Origin: Bacillus testis
GTDB lineage: Bacteria > Bacillota > Bacilli > Bacillales > DSM-1321
Direction: 5' to 3'
Assembly (NCBI RefSeq): GCF_001243895.1
Contig: NZ_LN851186.1
Location: 3,052,981-3,116,980 of the forward strand
Length of the DNA: 64,000 nt
This document shows, in pieces, positions 1 to 10,590 of this stretch. The notes under the pieces are model-generated. The model was not told where the DNA came from and searched no databases. It was given only the letters and a program-made list of their open reading frames with translations. The number at the start of each line of letters is the position of its first letter. The first letter of the stretch is position 1. The translations under genes were made by a program, and so were the position numbers.

Positions 1-543
1 TTCGCGCTGTTTGTTAACCGCACGGATATTTGCATGATGCTTGATCATTAGGGCAGCCATGTCTTTGTCACCATGCAGCACTGCATGGTGAAGCGCCGTA
101 TTTCCCTGTTCGTCTGTTTCTTTCAAGCCTCCTTTATTTTCTTCCATAAGCCGGTCAAAGACGCCTAAACGTCCCTTGACTTTTTTGTCGCTCCACACCG
201 TTACGTGGATATGGTCGACCATGAGGGCAGCGGCATTCAATATTGCCTTATCTCCCACCTTCGCACCGTAGTCCAATAAAATCGACGCGATCTGATATTG
301 CTGGTCGGCCAAAGCTTCTTCTAGAGGATCAATTCCGTCTCTCTTTTCATTGGCCAATCCTTCATTGTCTGCAAGTACTGTTTTCACTGTATGGCGATCC
401 CCATTTTGAATGGCATTGAACAATTTCTTTTGCTGCGATGCTAATTCTTCTTGGCTTGGCCCGCGTGTGGCCCAAAAAAACAACGCGAGAACCGCCGCAA
501 TGCCGATGATGAGCGCCAATCCTTGTTTTAATCTCTTTGCCAT
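1..543 (-). CDS. Ankyrin-repeat protein, membrane-anchored (3' end cut off by window)
   Basis: The frame is open from an ATG at 541-543 to the window edge, giving 181 codons without a stop, so the C-terminus is missing. A GGGAGAGGG ribosome binding site precedes the start. The N-terminus is basic (MAKRLKQG) and is followed by one hydrophobic segment at about residues 8-24, then a soluble part. Ankyrin-like units are visible, for example near residue 75 (DPLEEALADQQYQIASILL) and near residue 150 (GNTALHHAVLHGDKDMAAL). The protein is probably anchored by its N-terminus with the repeats outside, but the single segment could also be an uncleaved signal. Ankyrin repeats bind proteins; no enzyme domain is visible in the part present, and the partner cannot be guessed. 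Confidence 0.75.
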   Translation of the reverse strand, partial: MAKRLKQGLALIIGIAAVLALFFWATRGPSQEELASQQKKLFNAIQNGDRHTVKTVLADNEGLANEKRDGIDPLEEALADQQYQIASILLDYGAKVGDKAILNAAALMVDHIHVTVWSDKKVKGRLGVFDRLMEENKGGLKETDEQGNTALHHAVLHGDKDMAALMIKHHANIRAVNKQRE

Positions 544-569
544 GCCTTTCCCTCTCCCTCTGATTCTGG

Positions 570-610
570 AAAGAAAATAGGCTGAATCAACATGAAAGTC
601 GATTCAGCAC
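570..610 (-). terminator. Candidate terminator after the DUF5057 gene
   Basis: Read on the minus strand, GCTGAATC pairs with GATTCAGC around a short loop and is followed by CTATTTTCTTT. It lies just after the stop of the large secreted protein and before the ankyrin gene. The T-run is interrupted, so strength is uncertain. Confidence 0.5.
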
Positions 611-618
611 GCTTCGAT

Positions 619-3600
619 TTAATATAAATCCGTTTCCTTTCCGTTGCCGCCGCCTGGATTGTCATCTTTTTCCCCTTTGCCGACCACTATAACTCTTGTT
701 CGCGCAGTGAAGGTCTTTTCTTCGGAAATGACAGTCGTTATAACAAATGTTTCTCCTAGTTTCAATCCTTCTAATACGCCGTTATCTAAGACGGAAATAA
801 AGAATCCATTATCCTCTTTCACTTTTACAGAAATGATATCTGAGGCATCTGCCGGCACAAGTTCAATCGGCATTTTTATCTTTTCGCCTTTTTCGATCGT
901 AATGCTCTCAGGTACTTTAATGCCTTCCAGTTTCGAACCCACCATGACTTTGATCGTTTCCTTGATAGTACGGTCAGGCGAATAAACCATTACTTCTGCA
1001 GTTCCTGTTCCGACCCCTTTTATCACTCCCGGCTTTGTCACTTGGACAATCGTATTATTTGTGGATTCCCAAATCAGGTTTTTATCTGTGGCATTCGCCG
1101 GTTGGATTGTAATATTGAAATCTGAATACGAATCCCCTTTTTTAATCTTGATCTCATTAGGAGAAATAATGATGTTGGAAATCAAAACTGGAACCACAGT
1201 AATTTTTACCGTTTTTTCGATAATTGTTCCTTCGCTATTATAACCGAATAATGTAAGGAGTGTTTCGCCTTGCTTCTTGCCTGTCAATGTGAACGTGCCT
1301 TTATCAAAAGAAGCAATCTCTTCATGGACAAGCGTGTATTCCAAAGTTGGCTTCCCATCAGTAGGATCGGTCGAAACCTTTAATTCCTTTTCTTCACCGA
1401 CATGGATGGTCAGATCTTCCGCACTGATCTTATTAATCGGGATGCGCACCCTGACTGTTGCTTTCTTGGTAAAGATATTTCCAAAATGATCGGTTACCTG
1501 CACCTCAATGACCGTTTCCCCCGCTTTCAATGCTCTCCCGGTGCCTGTTGCCGGGGCTAGCTGTAAAACAGTGCCGGCACTCATTTCCTTCCATTTGATC
1601 TCTTTGATCCCTGCATCGGCAGGAAGACATTTCAAATCGAGAGAAAAGTTTTTTGTCGAGTCTCTGCTAATAACATATTGATTCGGAAGCTCAATCCCTT
1701 TTAAAGCATAATCAGCCACAATCGTCAGCGCGTTAAATGGACTTCTAGTCAATCTTCCTTCTATCGCATTGAAATCCTGGTATCTTATTTCCGAATGATC
1801 TAATACAAAAGAGCCTTTCTTTTCGGGCGTTACAGCTAAGCTGAACGTAATCGGACTAGCCACAAAGCGGTTGCCACTTCGTTTGTAAGTGATGGTACCA
1901 ATGCTATTCGTAACGGTTATCCCTGATTTACTATCTCCGTGTATAGCCATTCCATCTGAAGACTGTGCAAGATTGACATTCAGATTGGCCGGAAGCTGCT
2001 CTTCGAATACTGCTCTGCTGATTATTAACGTATCGCCCTTCACGTTACTGACTGCAGCGCCAGTAATGTCCTTTGGAGTGATCATGTAGTTGATCATTAC
2101 CGGTTTGCCGGCTTCCGTTGGATTTTTCGCATCGGTTGTACGCTTCACTTCAAGGCTTACATCCAACTTTTTCACCTTGACGTTCACTATTTTAATTGTT
2201 TCAGCTCCGCTGCTGTCAGTGGCTACAATTTTGATTTCAAGTGCTCCACCCTGTGGAAGATTGTGCTCCAATGATTGTGAAATCGTTGCTCCGCTTGTTA
2301 CGTCATTGTTGCTATAGACTTCTTTTCCATTAAAATAAACGTTTGTTTTCAGTTTTGTATCCTTTAGGTCATAATCATCGATGATATATGATAGACCGAT
2401 CGGTTGGTTGGAGGGAATTTCCGAATCCTCTGTTGGTGTTAATACAGTGATTTCCGGAGCATGGTTGCTTCCTAAAAAAGCACGGTACATGGTGTTCACA
2501 AATAATTCCTGTTCAGATTGAGGAAAATTCTTCGGTGTGTGCCCAGTCCCAGAATAGGTAATATTCCCTTTTGAATACATATAATAATGGTTATAGCTAT
2601 CATTTACATCGCGGTTGCTGCCCACAATGTTATACCAAGGAATCACCTCGGGATCTTCCAAATCCAAGGTATAATATTGATTATGTGTGTTATTTACTTT
2701 AAGGTTTTCATTTAACTTGAATGGATAGTTGGTCACTAATCCTTCATTTACCCTTGTTGTATTAGTAGAAGTATTGGGTGCTCCATATCCAAGGTTTGTC
2801 CGGGGGTCCACCTGCCCGGTATCCTCTTTAAAATTCCTCACCCACACATTATTATTTTCATCATTTTTCTTTTCGGTAGGCGATTTGTTAAGCTGGTCAT
2901 TGTTTAAGAATACCGTATCATGGGTGAACATAATGCTTTGTTTGGAGGCGATAAACGTCTTTAAGTAATCAGCTGATGACTGGGTTAAACGAGCATTTAC
3001 ATTATAGGAATCGGAAAATCCGAAAATAACCATATCGTAATTGCCATTAATAATCTTAGCGTATCGATTATTAAAATCTTCCATCGAAACCGGTGTAATT
3101 TGAATATCATATTCGCCGTTTCTTTTCAGGAAGGACTGGTTCATATTTGCATCTGCCCTTAAAGATGAACCGTTATTCGAATGCACCTGCAGCACCTTAA
3201 CAGTAACCAATTTATCCTTGAAGTAGACTCTGCCACTCTTGTAATCTTTCAAACGTGTTGTATTGTCGACCAACTCTACTTTCCAGTTGCGGATCCCGGA
3301 ATATCCTTTTGGAAATTTATAGGATAACCCCAGTGCCTGCCCGGCTACTTTCTGTTCAACTACCACTTCCGAATCATCGTATCGGTCATTGAAATCCGAA
3401 TCAATGTACAGTTTCGCTGTCATATCTCTGTCTTTTGCATTAGATGGTTTCAAAATATGGATGGGGATTGTGAGCGTGTCGCCTGCTTTGTATGTAGAGC
3501 CTTTCTCCAGTGAAGGCATAGAGGATTCCGGTATGTCCATCCGCGGTCTTTCAGCATTATCACTATAGAAATTTTTCATAAACCTTTTTAATGAGTCCTC

Positions 3601-4122
3601 GTCGCTGTAAACAAGCATGTTCTTCGGATTATTTTCCTTAACCTTATATGCCGCAAAGTTAGCTTTCATCTTCGCGCCCTTATCAATACTGCCCTTATGG
3701 ATTATAAACATCTGCCCTTTTTTTATATAGTCATCAATGATTTCCTTCGCTTTAAGATCCGTAATATCATTCATCACAGCGGTAGTATTGTGGGCTTTTC
3801 CTGATACACCGGCAGAAGTATACTCTCCCTCCATAATGGCTATGCCATCATATTCTCCATCTAATCCATCCCGTTGGGCGACAAATTTCTTCATGGGCAT
3901 TGTACTAATTTCAACATTTCGTTGTAGGGTTGCGTCTTTATTGATTATTGATGTTAACTGTGAACTCTTCCCCGTCTTGTCCACAATCTCCAATATTTGA
4001 TATTTCGGGATGCCTTCTGCTTTTGCCTTTTGTGTATGAAGAAAAGATCGATCAGGGAGCAACGACAATAGCAAAAACCATATCGTAAGCAAGGATACCC
4101 ATTTTATCTTTTTATTTCCCAT
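619..4122 (-). CDS. Large secreted DUF5057 protein with bacterial Ig-like domains
   Basis: This is a 1167-residue secreted protein. I place the start at the ATG at 4120-4122 because GGAGGTG lies about 10 bases upstream; the frame also allows 17 more residues with no good binding site. Residues 1 to about 36 form a signal peptide (basic start, long hydrophobic run, QKAKAEG). The next roughly 550 residues look like the DUF5057 family: paired sections with DGIAIMEGEY and MVIFGFSDSYN, and the late block MYSKGNITYSGTGHTPKNFP. After that come beta-rich repeats that resemble bacterial Ig-like (Big_2) domains, recognised by phrases such as GVIKGVGTGTAEVMVYS and GKKQGETLLTLFGYN. The tail is glycine-rich and polar, with no LPxTG motif and no SLH domain, so how it is retained is unclear. 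Function is unknown. It is followed by the ankyrin gene. Confidence 0.85.
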   Translation of the reverse strand: MGNKKIKWVSLLTIWFLLLSLLPDRSFLHTQKAKAEGIPKYQILEIVDKTGKSSQLTSIINKDATLQRNVEISTMPMKKFVAQRDGLDGEYDGIAIMEGEYTSAGVSGKAHNTTAVMNDITDLKAKEIIDDYIKKGQMFIIHKGSIDKGAKMKANFAAYKVKENNPKNMLVYSDEDSLKRFMKNFYSDNAERPRMDIPESSMPSLEKGSTYKAGDTLTIPIHILKPSNAKDRDMTAKLYIDSDFNDRYDDSEVVVEQKVAGQALGLSYKFPKGYSGIRNWKVELVDNTTRLKDYKSGRVYFKDKLVTVKVLQVHSNNGSSLRADANMNQSFLKRNGEYDIQITPVSMEDFNNRYAKIINGNYDMVIFGFSDSYNVNARLTQSSADYLKTFIASKQSIMFTHDTVFLNNDQLNKSPTEKKNDENNNVWVRNFKEDTGQVDPRTNLGYGAPNTSTNTTRVNEGLVTNYPFKLNENLKVNNTHNQYYTLDLEDPEVIPWYNIVGSNRDVNDSYNHYYMYSKGNITYSGTGHTPKNFPQSEQELFVNTMYRAFLGSNHAPEITVLTPTEDSEIPSNQPIGLSYIIDDYDLKDTKLKTNVYFNGKEVYSNNDVTSGATISQSLEHNLPQGGALEIKIVATDSSGAETIKIVNVKVKKLDVSLEVKRTTDAKNPTEAGKPVMINYMITPKDITGAAVSNVKGDTLIISRAVFEEQLPANLNVNLAQSSDGMAIHGDSKSGITVTNSIGTITYKRSGNRFVASPITFSLAVTPEKKGSFVLDHSEIRYQDFNAIEGRLTRSPFNALTIVADYALKGIELPNQYVISRDSTKNFSLDLKCLPADAGIKEIKWKEMSAGTVLQLAPATGTGRALKAGETVIEVQVTDHFGNIFTKKATVRVRIPINKISAEDLTIHVGEEKELKVSTDPTDGKPTLEYTLVHEEIASFDKGTFTLTGKKQGETLLTLFGYNSEGTIIEKTVKITVVPVLISNIIISPNEIKIKKGDSYSDFNITIQPANATDKNLIWESTNNTIVQVTKPGVIKGVGTGTAEVMVYSPDRTIKETIKVMVGSKLEGIKVPESITIEKGEKIKMPIELVPADASDIISVKVKEDNGFFISVLDNGVLEGLKLGETFVITTVISEEKTFTARTRVIVVGKGEKDDNPGGGNGKETDLY

Positions 4123-4230
4123 TATAAATACACACCTCCGCGACCAAATAGAAAAATCATACATTTTTCCCATTTATTATACCAAGAGAGGGCGGAAAGT
4201 CGCACTATAATTGTTTCGTTTTTCAAAAAA

Positions 4231-5943
4231 TTATTTTTCGTAGACGGCAACGCGGTTACGTCCCGCTTTTTTCGCTCCTATATACATGGCCCGGTCGGCA
4301 TTGCGCAGCAACGATAAAGAATCATCTTGCCATCTGTCAGCCGTGGCAACACCGATGCTTACAGTAACACGAATGAAATTCTCTTGTTCAAACTGCAGCG
4401 TCTGCATAACTGTAAATGGGGTATCGGCAATCTTTTGCCTGATGCTTTCCCCTAAACTAATCGCCAGCTTTTCATCCATGCCAGGTAACAGGATGGCAAA
4501 CTCCTCGCCGCCGTACCTGGTGACAATGCCCTGGCTGCCCGCCCGCTCCTGGAGGATGGCGGCAACCTGGCAAAGAATCCGGTTGCCGCTTTCATGCCCG
4601 TATGTATCATTCACCGATTTAAAATGGTCCAGGTCAATCATCAACATGGATAATTCCTGGATGGAGCCTGCTTGCAACTGCTGGAACACTTTCTCCGATC
4701 TATTTTTTAAGTAGCGGTAATTATAGACCCCTGTCAGGGCACAATGTTCACTGATATGCTTGGTTTCTTCATAATGGGTGGCATTATCGACCGCGATCAC
4801 TAAATAAGTGGCGAGGATATCCAGGATATTGCGGTGATAACGCTCATAAATCCGTTTTTTATTGGACGCTAGGACCAGAACACCTGCGCTTTTGTTATTA
4901 TAGGTAATCGGGACTGTCAAAAGACTTTCCAGATCGCCGATCACAAATTGCCCGATTTCCGACCATTCACTCTTTCGCCCATAACGGATGGATTCGTTCT
5001 TATCAAGAGCAATCTGCGCAATGCTGGAAAAGTTGGGGCATACCTGTTCATTTTCATCCTGCTCTTTCCTATGGTGGCGCAACAGTTTCAGTTTATCTTC
5101 TTTTGTTCTATTAAAAATGAAGAGATGGTCCATGGAAAACAACCCGGAAACCTGCTCGACAAACAGATTGATTACTTGTTCAACCGACTGGCGCATACCA
5201 AGCTGTTGGCCGATTTGGCTGACTTTATGCAGTTGTTCATTCAATTTCACGGAGGTTGAGTACAGCTGCATGATCGCCGCGATACTGATAAATGGGATTG
5301 CGACAATCAGCACCGACAGGACCTGCACTTCTTGGTAAAGCAAACAAAGAATTACGCCGATTGGAAAAACGACAACGGATGAGAGCAGCTCCCAGATTAA
5401 ATCGGCACCGAACAAGTTGTTTTTCTTTTTATGTATAAAAACAAGAATAAAGATAAGGAGAATCTGGTTAATGATGAAATAAGTAATACTGTACGCCAAA
5501 ACCGGCAGAATATCGTTCACGTTTGTCACATCGATTGGGCCATGGTTACCGCCGAAAGCATAATAAACCAAAGCGCTCCCTACGGAAACAAAAAAGAACA
5601 TCAGCGAATTCATCGGTACCCGGTACAGTTCTTTTTTGCCGATCCTGATTTTAATCAACAAAAACATAATCGCCACCTGAGTCAGCAACAGTTCAACGAA
5701 CAAGCCAAAAACAAGAAACGCCGCCATGCTTATTCCCTGAAGAATAAAAAGCGGAGTATCATTTATAAATATAGGGATCGTCGCCACAATAATCATTAGT
5801 AGCATGAAGGCAAAAATCTCACTATTTATCTCATGGTAAGCAGGGGGAAATAAATGATGCACCAGCCATACTCCTGCAGGAAATATAGCAAGCCAGCCTA
5901 AACCCACTGCTATAAATGTTTTATTTCTAGCAACCATCTCCAT
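4231..5943 (-). CDS. Membrane sensor diguanylate cyclase (GAF-GGDEF)
   Basis: Predicted to make cyclic di-GMP from two GTP. The N-terminal 220 or so residues hold about six to eight hydrophobic segments and act as a membrane sensor module. A GAF-type domain follows (roughly 240-390), then a GGDEF domain to the end. The catalytic motif is intact as RYGGEEF near residues 476-482, with the MLMIDLDHFKSVNDTYGHESG block upstream. The usual allosteric RxxD site five residues before GGEEF reads RAGS, so product inhibition at that site may be missing. I chose the ATG at 5941-5943 because GGGAGG lies just upstream; an ATG at 6009 would add 22 hydrophilic residues ahead of the first membrane segment and has a weaker site. 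It may belong with the downstream DUF5057 gene, but a gap of about 110 bases separates them. Confidence 0.88.
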   Translation of the reverse strand: MEMVARNKTFIAVGLGWLAIFPAGVWLVHHLFPPAYHEINSEIFAFMLLMIIVATIPIFINDTPLFILQGISMAAFLVFGLFVELLLTQVAIMFLLIKIRIGKKELYRVPMNSLMFFFVSVGSALVYYAFGGNHGPIDVTNVNDILPVLAYSITYFIINQILLIFILVFIHKKKNNLFGADLIWELLSSVVVFPIGVILCLLYQEVQVLSVLIVAIPFISIAAIMQLYSTSVKLNEQLHKVSQIGQQLGMRQSVEQVINLFVEQVSGLFSMDHLFIFNRTKEDKLKLLRHHRKEQDENEQVCPNFSSIAQIALDKNESIRYGRKSEWSEIGQFVIGDLESLLTVPITYNNKSAGVLVLASNKKRIYERYHRNILDILATYLVIAVDNATHYEETKHISEHCALTGVYNYRYLKNRSEKVFQQLQAGSIQELSMLMIDLDHFKSVNDTYGHESGNRILCQVAAILQERAGSQGIVTRYGGEEFAILLPGMDEKLAISLGESIRQKIADTPFTVMQTLQFEQENFIRVTVSIGVATADRWQDDSLSLLRNADRAMYIGAKKAGRNRVAVYEK

Positions 5944-6095
5944 AACGACCCATCCTCCCGAAAAGCCAAACCTTCCACCTTTAATTCTGTCTATCCTTTT
6001 ACCTATCATGTAAAAATATCATTCCTAATATAAGTCTTATTATCTATTATAATCAATTTATAGAATTTTTAGTAAATTATTTTCTAAAAAAGAAT

Positions 6096-6136
6096 AAAAA
6101 AAGCATTCACCGCCCGCAAGCAGATGAATGCCCTTT
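6096..6136 (-). terminator. Rho-independent terminator of folC
   Basis: On the minus strand GCATTCATC pairs with GGTGAATGC and is followed by seven T residues. It starts about 15 bases after the folC stop. Confidence 0.85.
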
Positions 6137-6151
6137 AATGCTATAAATATG

Positions 6152-7459
6152 CTATTCGTTATCCAAGCGTTTGGCGAGATAAGGACGTGCATAATATAAG
6201 AAGTAAAGAGACCCGGTAATCAATAAGACACTATTGCCGTCAGCCATTTCCAAACCTCGGTCCAACGCTTTTTCCCATTGTTCAATGGTTGCATGATCGG
6301 TTCCGGTACTGTATTCGGCCATAGATTTCGCATCGAGCGCCCGATCCATATCAAATTCTGTAAAGATAATAAAATCGGCCACCTGCTTCAACATGCTGGT
6401 CATCATCCGTACGTCTTTATCTTTAAGAGCTGCCGTCACTATAATCAACCGTTTTCCCGCAAAACGGCTGTACAAGGTATTAACCAATGTACGCATGCCG
6501 TCTTCATTGTGGGAACCGTCAACAATGACATATGGGTCAGTTGACAATACTTCCAGCCGGCCTTTCCAATTGGCATGGGCCAGCCCTTCTCTTATGTCCT
6601 GTTCCTGAAGGACAAAATTGAATTTCTTTTTCAGCAGCAATGCCGCAGTAATGGCCAAAGATGCGTTTTCTGTCTGATGCTTGCCAAGCATGCTCACTTT
6701 CAGATCCTCGTATAGTATGGAATCCCATTTATAAGAAAATAGTTCGCCATCCTTCACCGGTTCTGAACTCTCCACTTTGAAGTCTTCCCCGAGGACGAAC
6801 AGCCGGCTGTTCTGCTGCCGCGCTTTTTCCCGGATTACTCCCAACGCATCAGGGTGCTTGGCTCCCGTAATGACATAACGATCGGCCTTGATAATGCCCG
6901 CTTTTTCAAAAGCAATCTTTTCTATTGTATCGCCCAATATATTCATATGGTCATAAGAGACATTCGTAATGATGGACATCAAGGGAGATATGACATTCGT
7001 CGAATCCAATCTGCCGCCTAATCCCGTTTCCATTAAGACAATATCCGGTTTTTGCTCGACAAAATACATCAGAGCAATGACTGTCAATATTTCAAATTGT
7101 GTAGGAAAGATATTATGTTGCTCCATACCTTCTACATAGGAAACCACTTTATTGAACAAACGCAAAAAGTCCGCCTCTTCAATATAACGCTCGTTGATCA
7201 TGATCCGTTCCTGTATGCTCTCGATATGGGGAGATGTGAAGGTTCCAACTTGGTAACCGGCATGGACCAGAATTTTTTTCAGCTCATGCAGCGTTGAGCC
7301 CTTTCCATTTGTTCCTGCCAGATGAACAAATCGGAGGGATTGATGATCCACCTGCAATCCGTCCAGCAGGTCATCCATTCTTTCTAGCCCGAAATTCATG
7401 CCATGCTGCTGCTCTCTTTCTGCTAAATAAGTATACATATCTTCTATTTTTGTAAGCAT
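6152..7459 (-). CDS. folC: Folylpolyglutamate synthase / dihydrofolate synthase
   Basis: Adds glutamate to (dihydro)folates with ATP in the cytoplasm. The P-loop is visible as LAGTNGKGSTL near residue 45, followed by the SPHIESIQERI loop and the Mur-ligase-like DGSHNEDGM segment in the C-terminal half. The length of 435 residues is normal for Bacillus FolC. The start was set at the second ATG (7457-7459), because AGAGGAG is seven bases before it; the first ATG overlaps the binding site. It lies directly downstream of valS, as in B. subtilis, but a terminator between them suggests partly separate transcription. Confidence 0.95.
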   Translation of the reverse strand: MLTKIEDMYTYLAEREQQHGMNFGLERMDDLLDGLQVDHQSLRFVHLAGTNGKGSTLHELKKILVHAGYQVGTFTSPHIESIQERIMINERYIEEADFLRLFNKVVSYVEGMEQHNIFPTQFEILTVIALMYFVEQKPDIVLMETGLGGRLDSTNVISPLMSIITNVSYDHMNILGDTIEKIAFEKAGIIKADRYVITGAKHPDALGVIREKARQQNSRLFVLGEDFKVESSEPVKDGELFSYKWDSILYEDLKVSMLGKHQTENASLAITAALLLKKKFNFVLQEQDIREGLAHANWKGRLEVLSTDPYVIVDGSHNEDGMRTLVNTLYSRFAGKRLIIVTAALKDKDVRMMTSMLKQVADFIIFTEFDMDRALDAKSMAEYSTGTDHATIEQWEKALDRGLEMADGNSVLLITGSLYFLYYARPYLAKRLDNE

Positions 7460-7561
7460 CAACATTCTCCTCTTTGTTCTTTTCCATACCTTCTATCATA
7501 GTCCATTGCTGACATCCTGTACAATCATTTAATCAGTGCCACTTTGCCCACATTTCGAAAT

Positions 7562-7597
7562 GAAAAAGCCCGGCCAAAGTATCCCCGGCCAGGCATC
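7562..7597 (-). terminator. Rho-independent terminator of valS
   Basis: On the minus strand GCCTGGCC pairs with GGCCGGGC (one G-T pair), followed by TTTTTC. It sits just behind the valS stop. Confidence 0.85.
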
Positions 7598-7601
7598 GTA
7601 C

Positions 7602-10250
7602 TTACAGTTGTTGTAACTCTTGGATTCTTCTTAGAACCGCTTCACGTTTCTCACTGTAATCTTTTTCTTTTGCACGTTCTTCTTCAATAACCTTTTCAGG
7701 CGCTTTCTTGACGAAACCTTCATTGCTAAGTTTTTTCTGAACGCGCTCCACTTCTTTATTGAGCTTTTCTACTTCTTTTTCAAGGCGTTTGATTTCTTCC
7801 TCGACATTGATCAATCCAACTAGCGGGATTACCACTTCAACTCCAGTAATAACAGCTGTCATTGCCTGGCTTGGCTCTTCCACATCTGTTCCGATTGTTA
7901 ATTGTTCCGGATTACAGAAACGCTCGATATAGCCGCTGTTTTCTTTCAGACTCGCTTCAATCGCTTCGTCCTTCGCCTTAAGGATCAAGTTGATCTTTTT
8001 GCTTAGAGGCGTGTTCACTTCTGAACGGATATTACGTACAGAACGAATGATTTCTACCAGCATTTTCATATCTTCAGCCGCTTTTTCATCAGACAGCTCC
8101 GGTTTGACAGTCGGCCATGCAGCGATGGTGATCGATTCACCTTTATGAGGCAGATTCTGCCAGATTTCTTCAGTAATAAATGGCATGAATGGATGCAATA
8201 GTCTCATTGTATGATCCAGCACATACGCAAGGATGCTGCGCGTCGTTTTCTTCGCGGCTTCATCTTCGCCGTACAATGGAAGCTTCGCCATTTCGATATA
8301 CCAGTCACAGAAATCATCCCAGATGAAGTTGTATAGGACGCGGCCCACTTCACCGAATTCATATTTATCTGCAAGTCTGGTCACCGTTTCAATTGTTTCA
8401 TTCAAACGGGTAAGAATCCATTTATCCGCAACGGATTTTTCGCCGCTCAAATCAATTTCATCGTACGTCATGCCATTCATATTCATTAAGGCAAAACGTG
8501 ACGCATTCCAGATTTTATTGGAGAAGTTCCAGATTGATTCCACCTTTTCGATGGAGAAGCGCAAATCCTGCCCTGGCGCACTGCCTGTAGATAGGAAATA
8601 CCGCAGGGAGTCAGCTCCATACTTATCAATGACTTCCATTGGATCGATTCCGTTGCCCAGTGATTTACTCATCTTGCGTCCTTCGCTGTCACGTACCAAA
8701 CCGTGGATCAACACATCTTTGAATGGGCGTTGGTGCGTGAATTGGCGTCCTTGGAAGATCATCCGTGATACCCAGAAGAAGATGATATCATAACCAGTTA
8801 CAAGCGCCGCTGTTGGATAATAGCGTTTGAAATCGTCGCTGTCTGTATCCGGCCAGCCAAGGGTAGAGAACGGCCAAAGTGCGGAAGAGAACCATGTATC
8901 CAATACATCATTGTCCTGTTTCCAGTTTTCTGCATCAGCAGGCGCTTCCGTGCCAACATACACTTCGCCTGTTTCTTTATGGTACCAAGCCGGAATCCGG
9001 TGGCCCCACCATAGTTGACGGGAAATACACCAGTCGCGGATATTTTCCATCCAGCGAAGATACGTATTTTCGAAACGTTCCGGTACGAAGTTTACTTTTT
9101 CATCTTCTTTAGCTTGAAGGGCAATTGCTTCCTCCGCAAGAGGCTTCATCTTAACGAACCATTGAGTAGAGAGATATGGCTCAACCACTGCACCGCTTCG
9201 TTCAGAATGGCCAACCGAGTGCATATGTTCTTCGATTTTGAACAATACGCCAAGCTCCTGAAGATCCTTAACGATTTGCTTGCGGCATTCAAAACGGTCC
9301 ATACCTTCATATTTGCCGGCGTTTTTGTTCATTGTGCCGTCTTCATTCATAACAAGAATGCGTTCTAGGTTGTGGCGGTTGCCGACTTCAAAGTCATTAG
9401 GGTCATGGGCAGGCGTCATTTTTACCGCACCGGATCCAAAGTCCATTTCCACATAATCATCGGCTACAATCGGGATTTCGCGGCCAACAATCGGCAGGAT
9501 GACTGTTTTGCCGATCAAGTGCTTGTAGCGCTCGTCTTCAGGGTGGACTGCAACCCCTGAATCGCCCAGCATCGTTTCCGGACGAGTTGTTGCGATCTCA
9601 ATATAGCCTGATCCGTCTGCCAATGGGTATTTCATATGATAGAAAGCACCCTGCACATCTTTATAAATAACCTCGATATCAGATAGGGCTGTTTTTGTAG
9701 ATGGATCCCAGTTGATGATATATTCGCCGCGATAGATAAGGCCTTTGTTGTAAAGAGTCACAAAAACTTCATTTACCGCTTTGGACAATCCTTCGTCCAA
9801 TGTAAAACGTTCGCGTGAATAATCAAGCCCTAAGCCCAGTTTTGCCCATTGTTCACGGATATGGCTTGCATATTCTTCTTTCCATTTCCATGTTTCCTTC
9901 AGGAAGTTTTCCCGCCCTAAGTCATAGCGGCTTTTGCCTTCATTGCGCAGTTTTTCTTCCACTTTTGCCTGTGTCGCAATGCCGGCATGGTCCATTCCAG
10001 GAAGCCATAATACATCGTAGCCCTGCATGCGCTTCATACGGGTAAGGATATCCTGTAAGGTAGTATCCCAAGCATGGCCTAAATGAAGCTTTCCTGTTAC
10101 GTTGGGCGGCGGAATGACAATCGTATACGGCTCCTTGCTGTCATCGCTTTGCGCTTTAAAAAATTCCCCTTGCAGCCACCAATCATAGCGGCCTTTTTCA
10201 ATGCTTTGAGGGTCATACTTGGTCGGCATCGAAATGTGGTTGTCTTCCAT
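7602..10250 (-). CDS. valS: Valyl-tRNA synthetase
   Basis: Charges tRNA-Val with valine in the cytoplasm. This is a class I synthetase of 882 residues, the usual length. The HIGH motif is HLGH within [14 protein letters not shown], and the KMSKS motif is in [14 protein letters not shown]. The CP1 editing domain lies between them ([10 protein letters not shown]), and the C-terminal coiled coil typical of ValRS is present ([20 protein letters not shown]). The ATG at 10250 follows AGGAGG. A T-box leader in front implies induction when uncharged tRNA-Val accumulates. Confidence 0.98.
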   Translation of the reverse strand: MEDNHISMPTKYDPQSIEKGRYDWWLQGEFFKAQSDDSKEPYTIVIPPPNVTGKLHLGHAWDTTLQDILTRMKRMQGYDVLWLPGMDHAGIATQAKVEEKLRNEGKSRYDLGRENFLKETWKWKEEYASHIREQWAKLGLGLDYSRERFTLDEGLSKAVNEVFVTLYNKGLIYRGEYIINWDPSTKTALSDIEVIYKDVQGAFYHMKYPLADGSGYIEIATTRPETMLGDSGVAVHPEDERYKHLIGKTVILPIVGREIPIVADDYVEMDFGSGAVKMTPAHDPNDFEVGNRHNLERILVMNEDGTMNKNAGKYEGMDRFECRKQIVKDLQELGVLFKIEEHMHSVGHSERSGAVVEPYLSTQWFVKMKPLAEEAIALQAKEDEKVNFVPERFENTYLRWMENIRDWCISRQLWWGHRIPAWYHKETGEVYVGTEAPADAENWKQDNDVLDTWFSSALWPFSTLGWPDTDSDDFKRYYPTAALVTGYDIIFFWVSRMIFQGRQFTHQRPFKDVLIHGLVRDSEGRKMSKSLGNGIDPMEVIDKYGADSLRYFLSTGSAPGQDLRFSIEKVESIWNFSNKIWNASRFALMNMNGMTYDEIDLSGEKSVADKWILTRLNETIETVTRLADKYEFGEVGRVLYNFIWDDFCDWYIEMAKLPLYGEDEAAKKTTRSILAYVLDHTMRLLHPFMPFITEEIWQNLPHKGESITIAAWPTVKPELSDEKAAEDMKMLVEIIRSVRNIRSEVNTPLSKKINLILKAKDEAIEASLKENSGYIERFCNPEQLTIGTDVEEPSQAMTAVITGVEVVIPLVGLINVEEEIKRLEKEVEKLNKEVERVQKKLSNEGFVKKAPEKVIEEERAKEKDYSEKREAVLRRIQELQQL

Positions 10251-10274
10251 TGTTTCTTCCTCCTATATGTCAGA

Positions 10275-10553
10275 TACTTTTGAACAAATAAAAAAACTCT
10301 CTTCCTGTAAAAAGGACGAAGAGAGTCAGTTCGCGGTACCACCTTTATTCCACCCACACTGTATCTATGTATGGATAGCGCTTGATCTGTTAACGGCTCT
10401 ACACCGGCTTTTACTACTCCAATGTTCATAAAAGCAGCTCCTGGGCTACTTCTGTTCGCTCTTGCTTAAAAAGCCTTTCAGCTACTGGCTTTTCTCTCTA
10501 AAAGCAGAATTCAAACGTACTACTCCCATTCATCGCTATTTCATTTATTTAAT
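10275..10553 (-). promoter_or_regulatory. T-box leader of valS
   Basis: The conserved T-box core AAAGGTGGTACCGCG is present on the minus strand (complement of about 10332-10346) and is followed by a terminator hairpin. Upstream are stem I features: an AGTA-containing region, AGAGAG and GCTGAAAG. A GTA triplet in the context GAAGTAGCC (10447-10449) is a plausible valine specifier, placed by analogy rather than by a computed fold. Uncharged tRNA-Val would pair with the specifier and T-box and prevent termination. Confidence 0.9.
10290..10326 (-). terminator. T-box-controlled terminator before valS
   Basis: On the minus strand ACTCTCTTC pairs with GAAGAGAGT, followed by TTTTTTTATT. It overlaps the antiterminator side of the T-box, as expected. 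Confidence 0.88.
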
Positions 10554-10560
10554 TATCCTT

Positions 10561-10590
10561 ATAGTACAGAAAAACTTCATCTGTCGTCAA
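10561..10590 (-). promoter_or_regulatory. SigA-type promoter of valS
   Basis: On the minus strand TTGACG (10585-10590) and TACTAT (10561-10566) are 18 bases apart, placing the transcription start near 10553, right before stem I of the T-box. Confidence 0.75.

Noticed and set aside
8233..8793. 186-codon plus-strand frame inside valS
   Set aside because: Shadow of valS on the opposite strand; no binding site and no domain.
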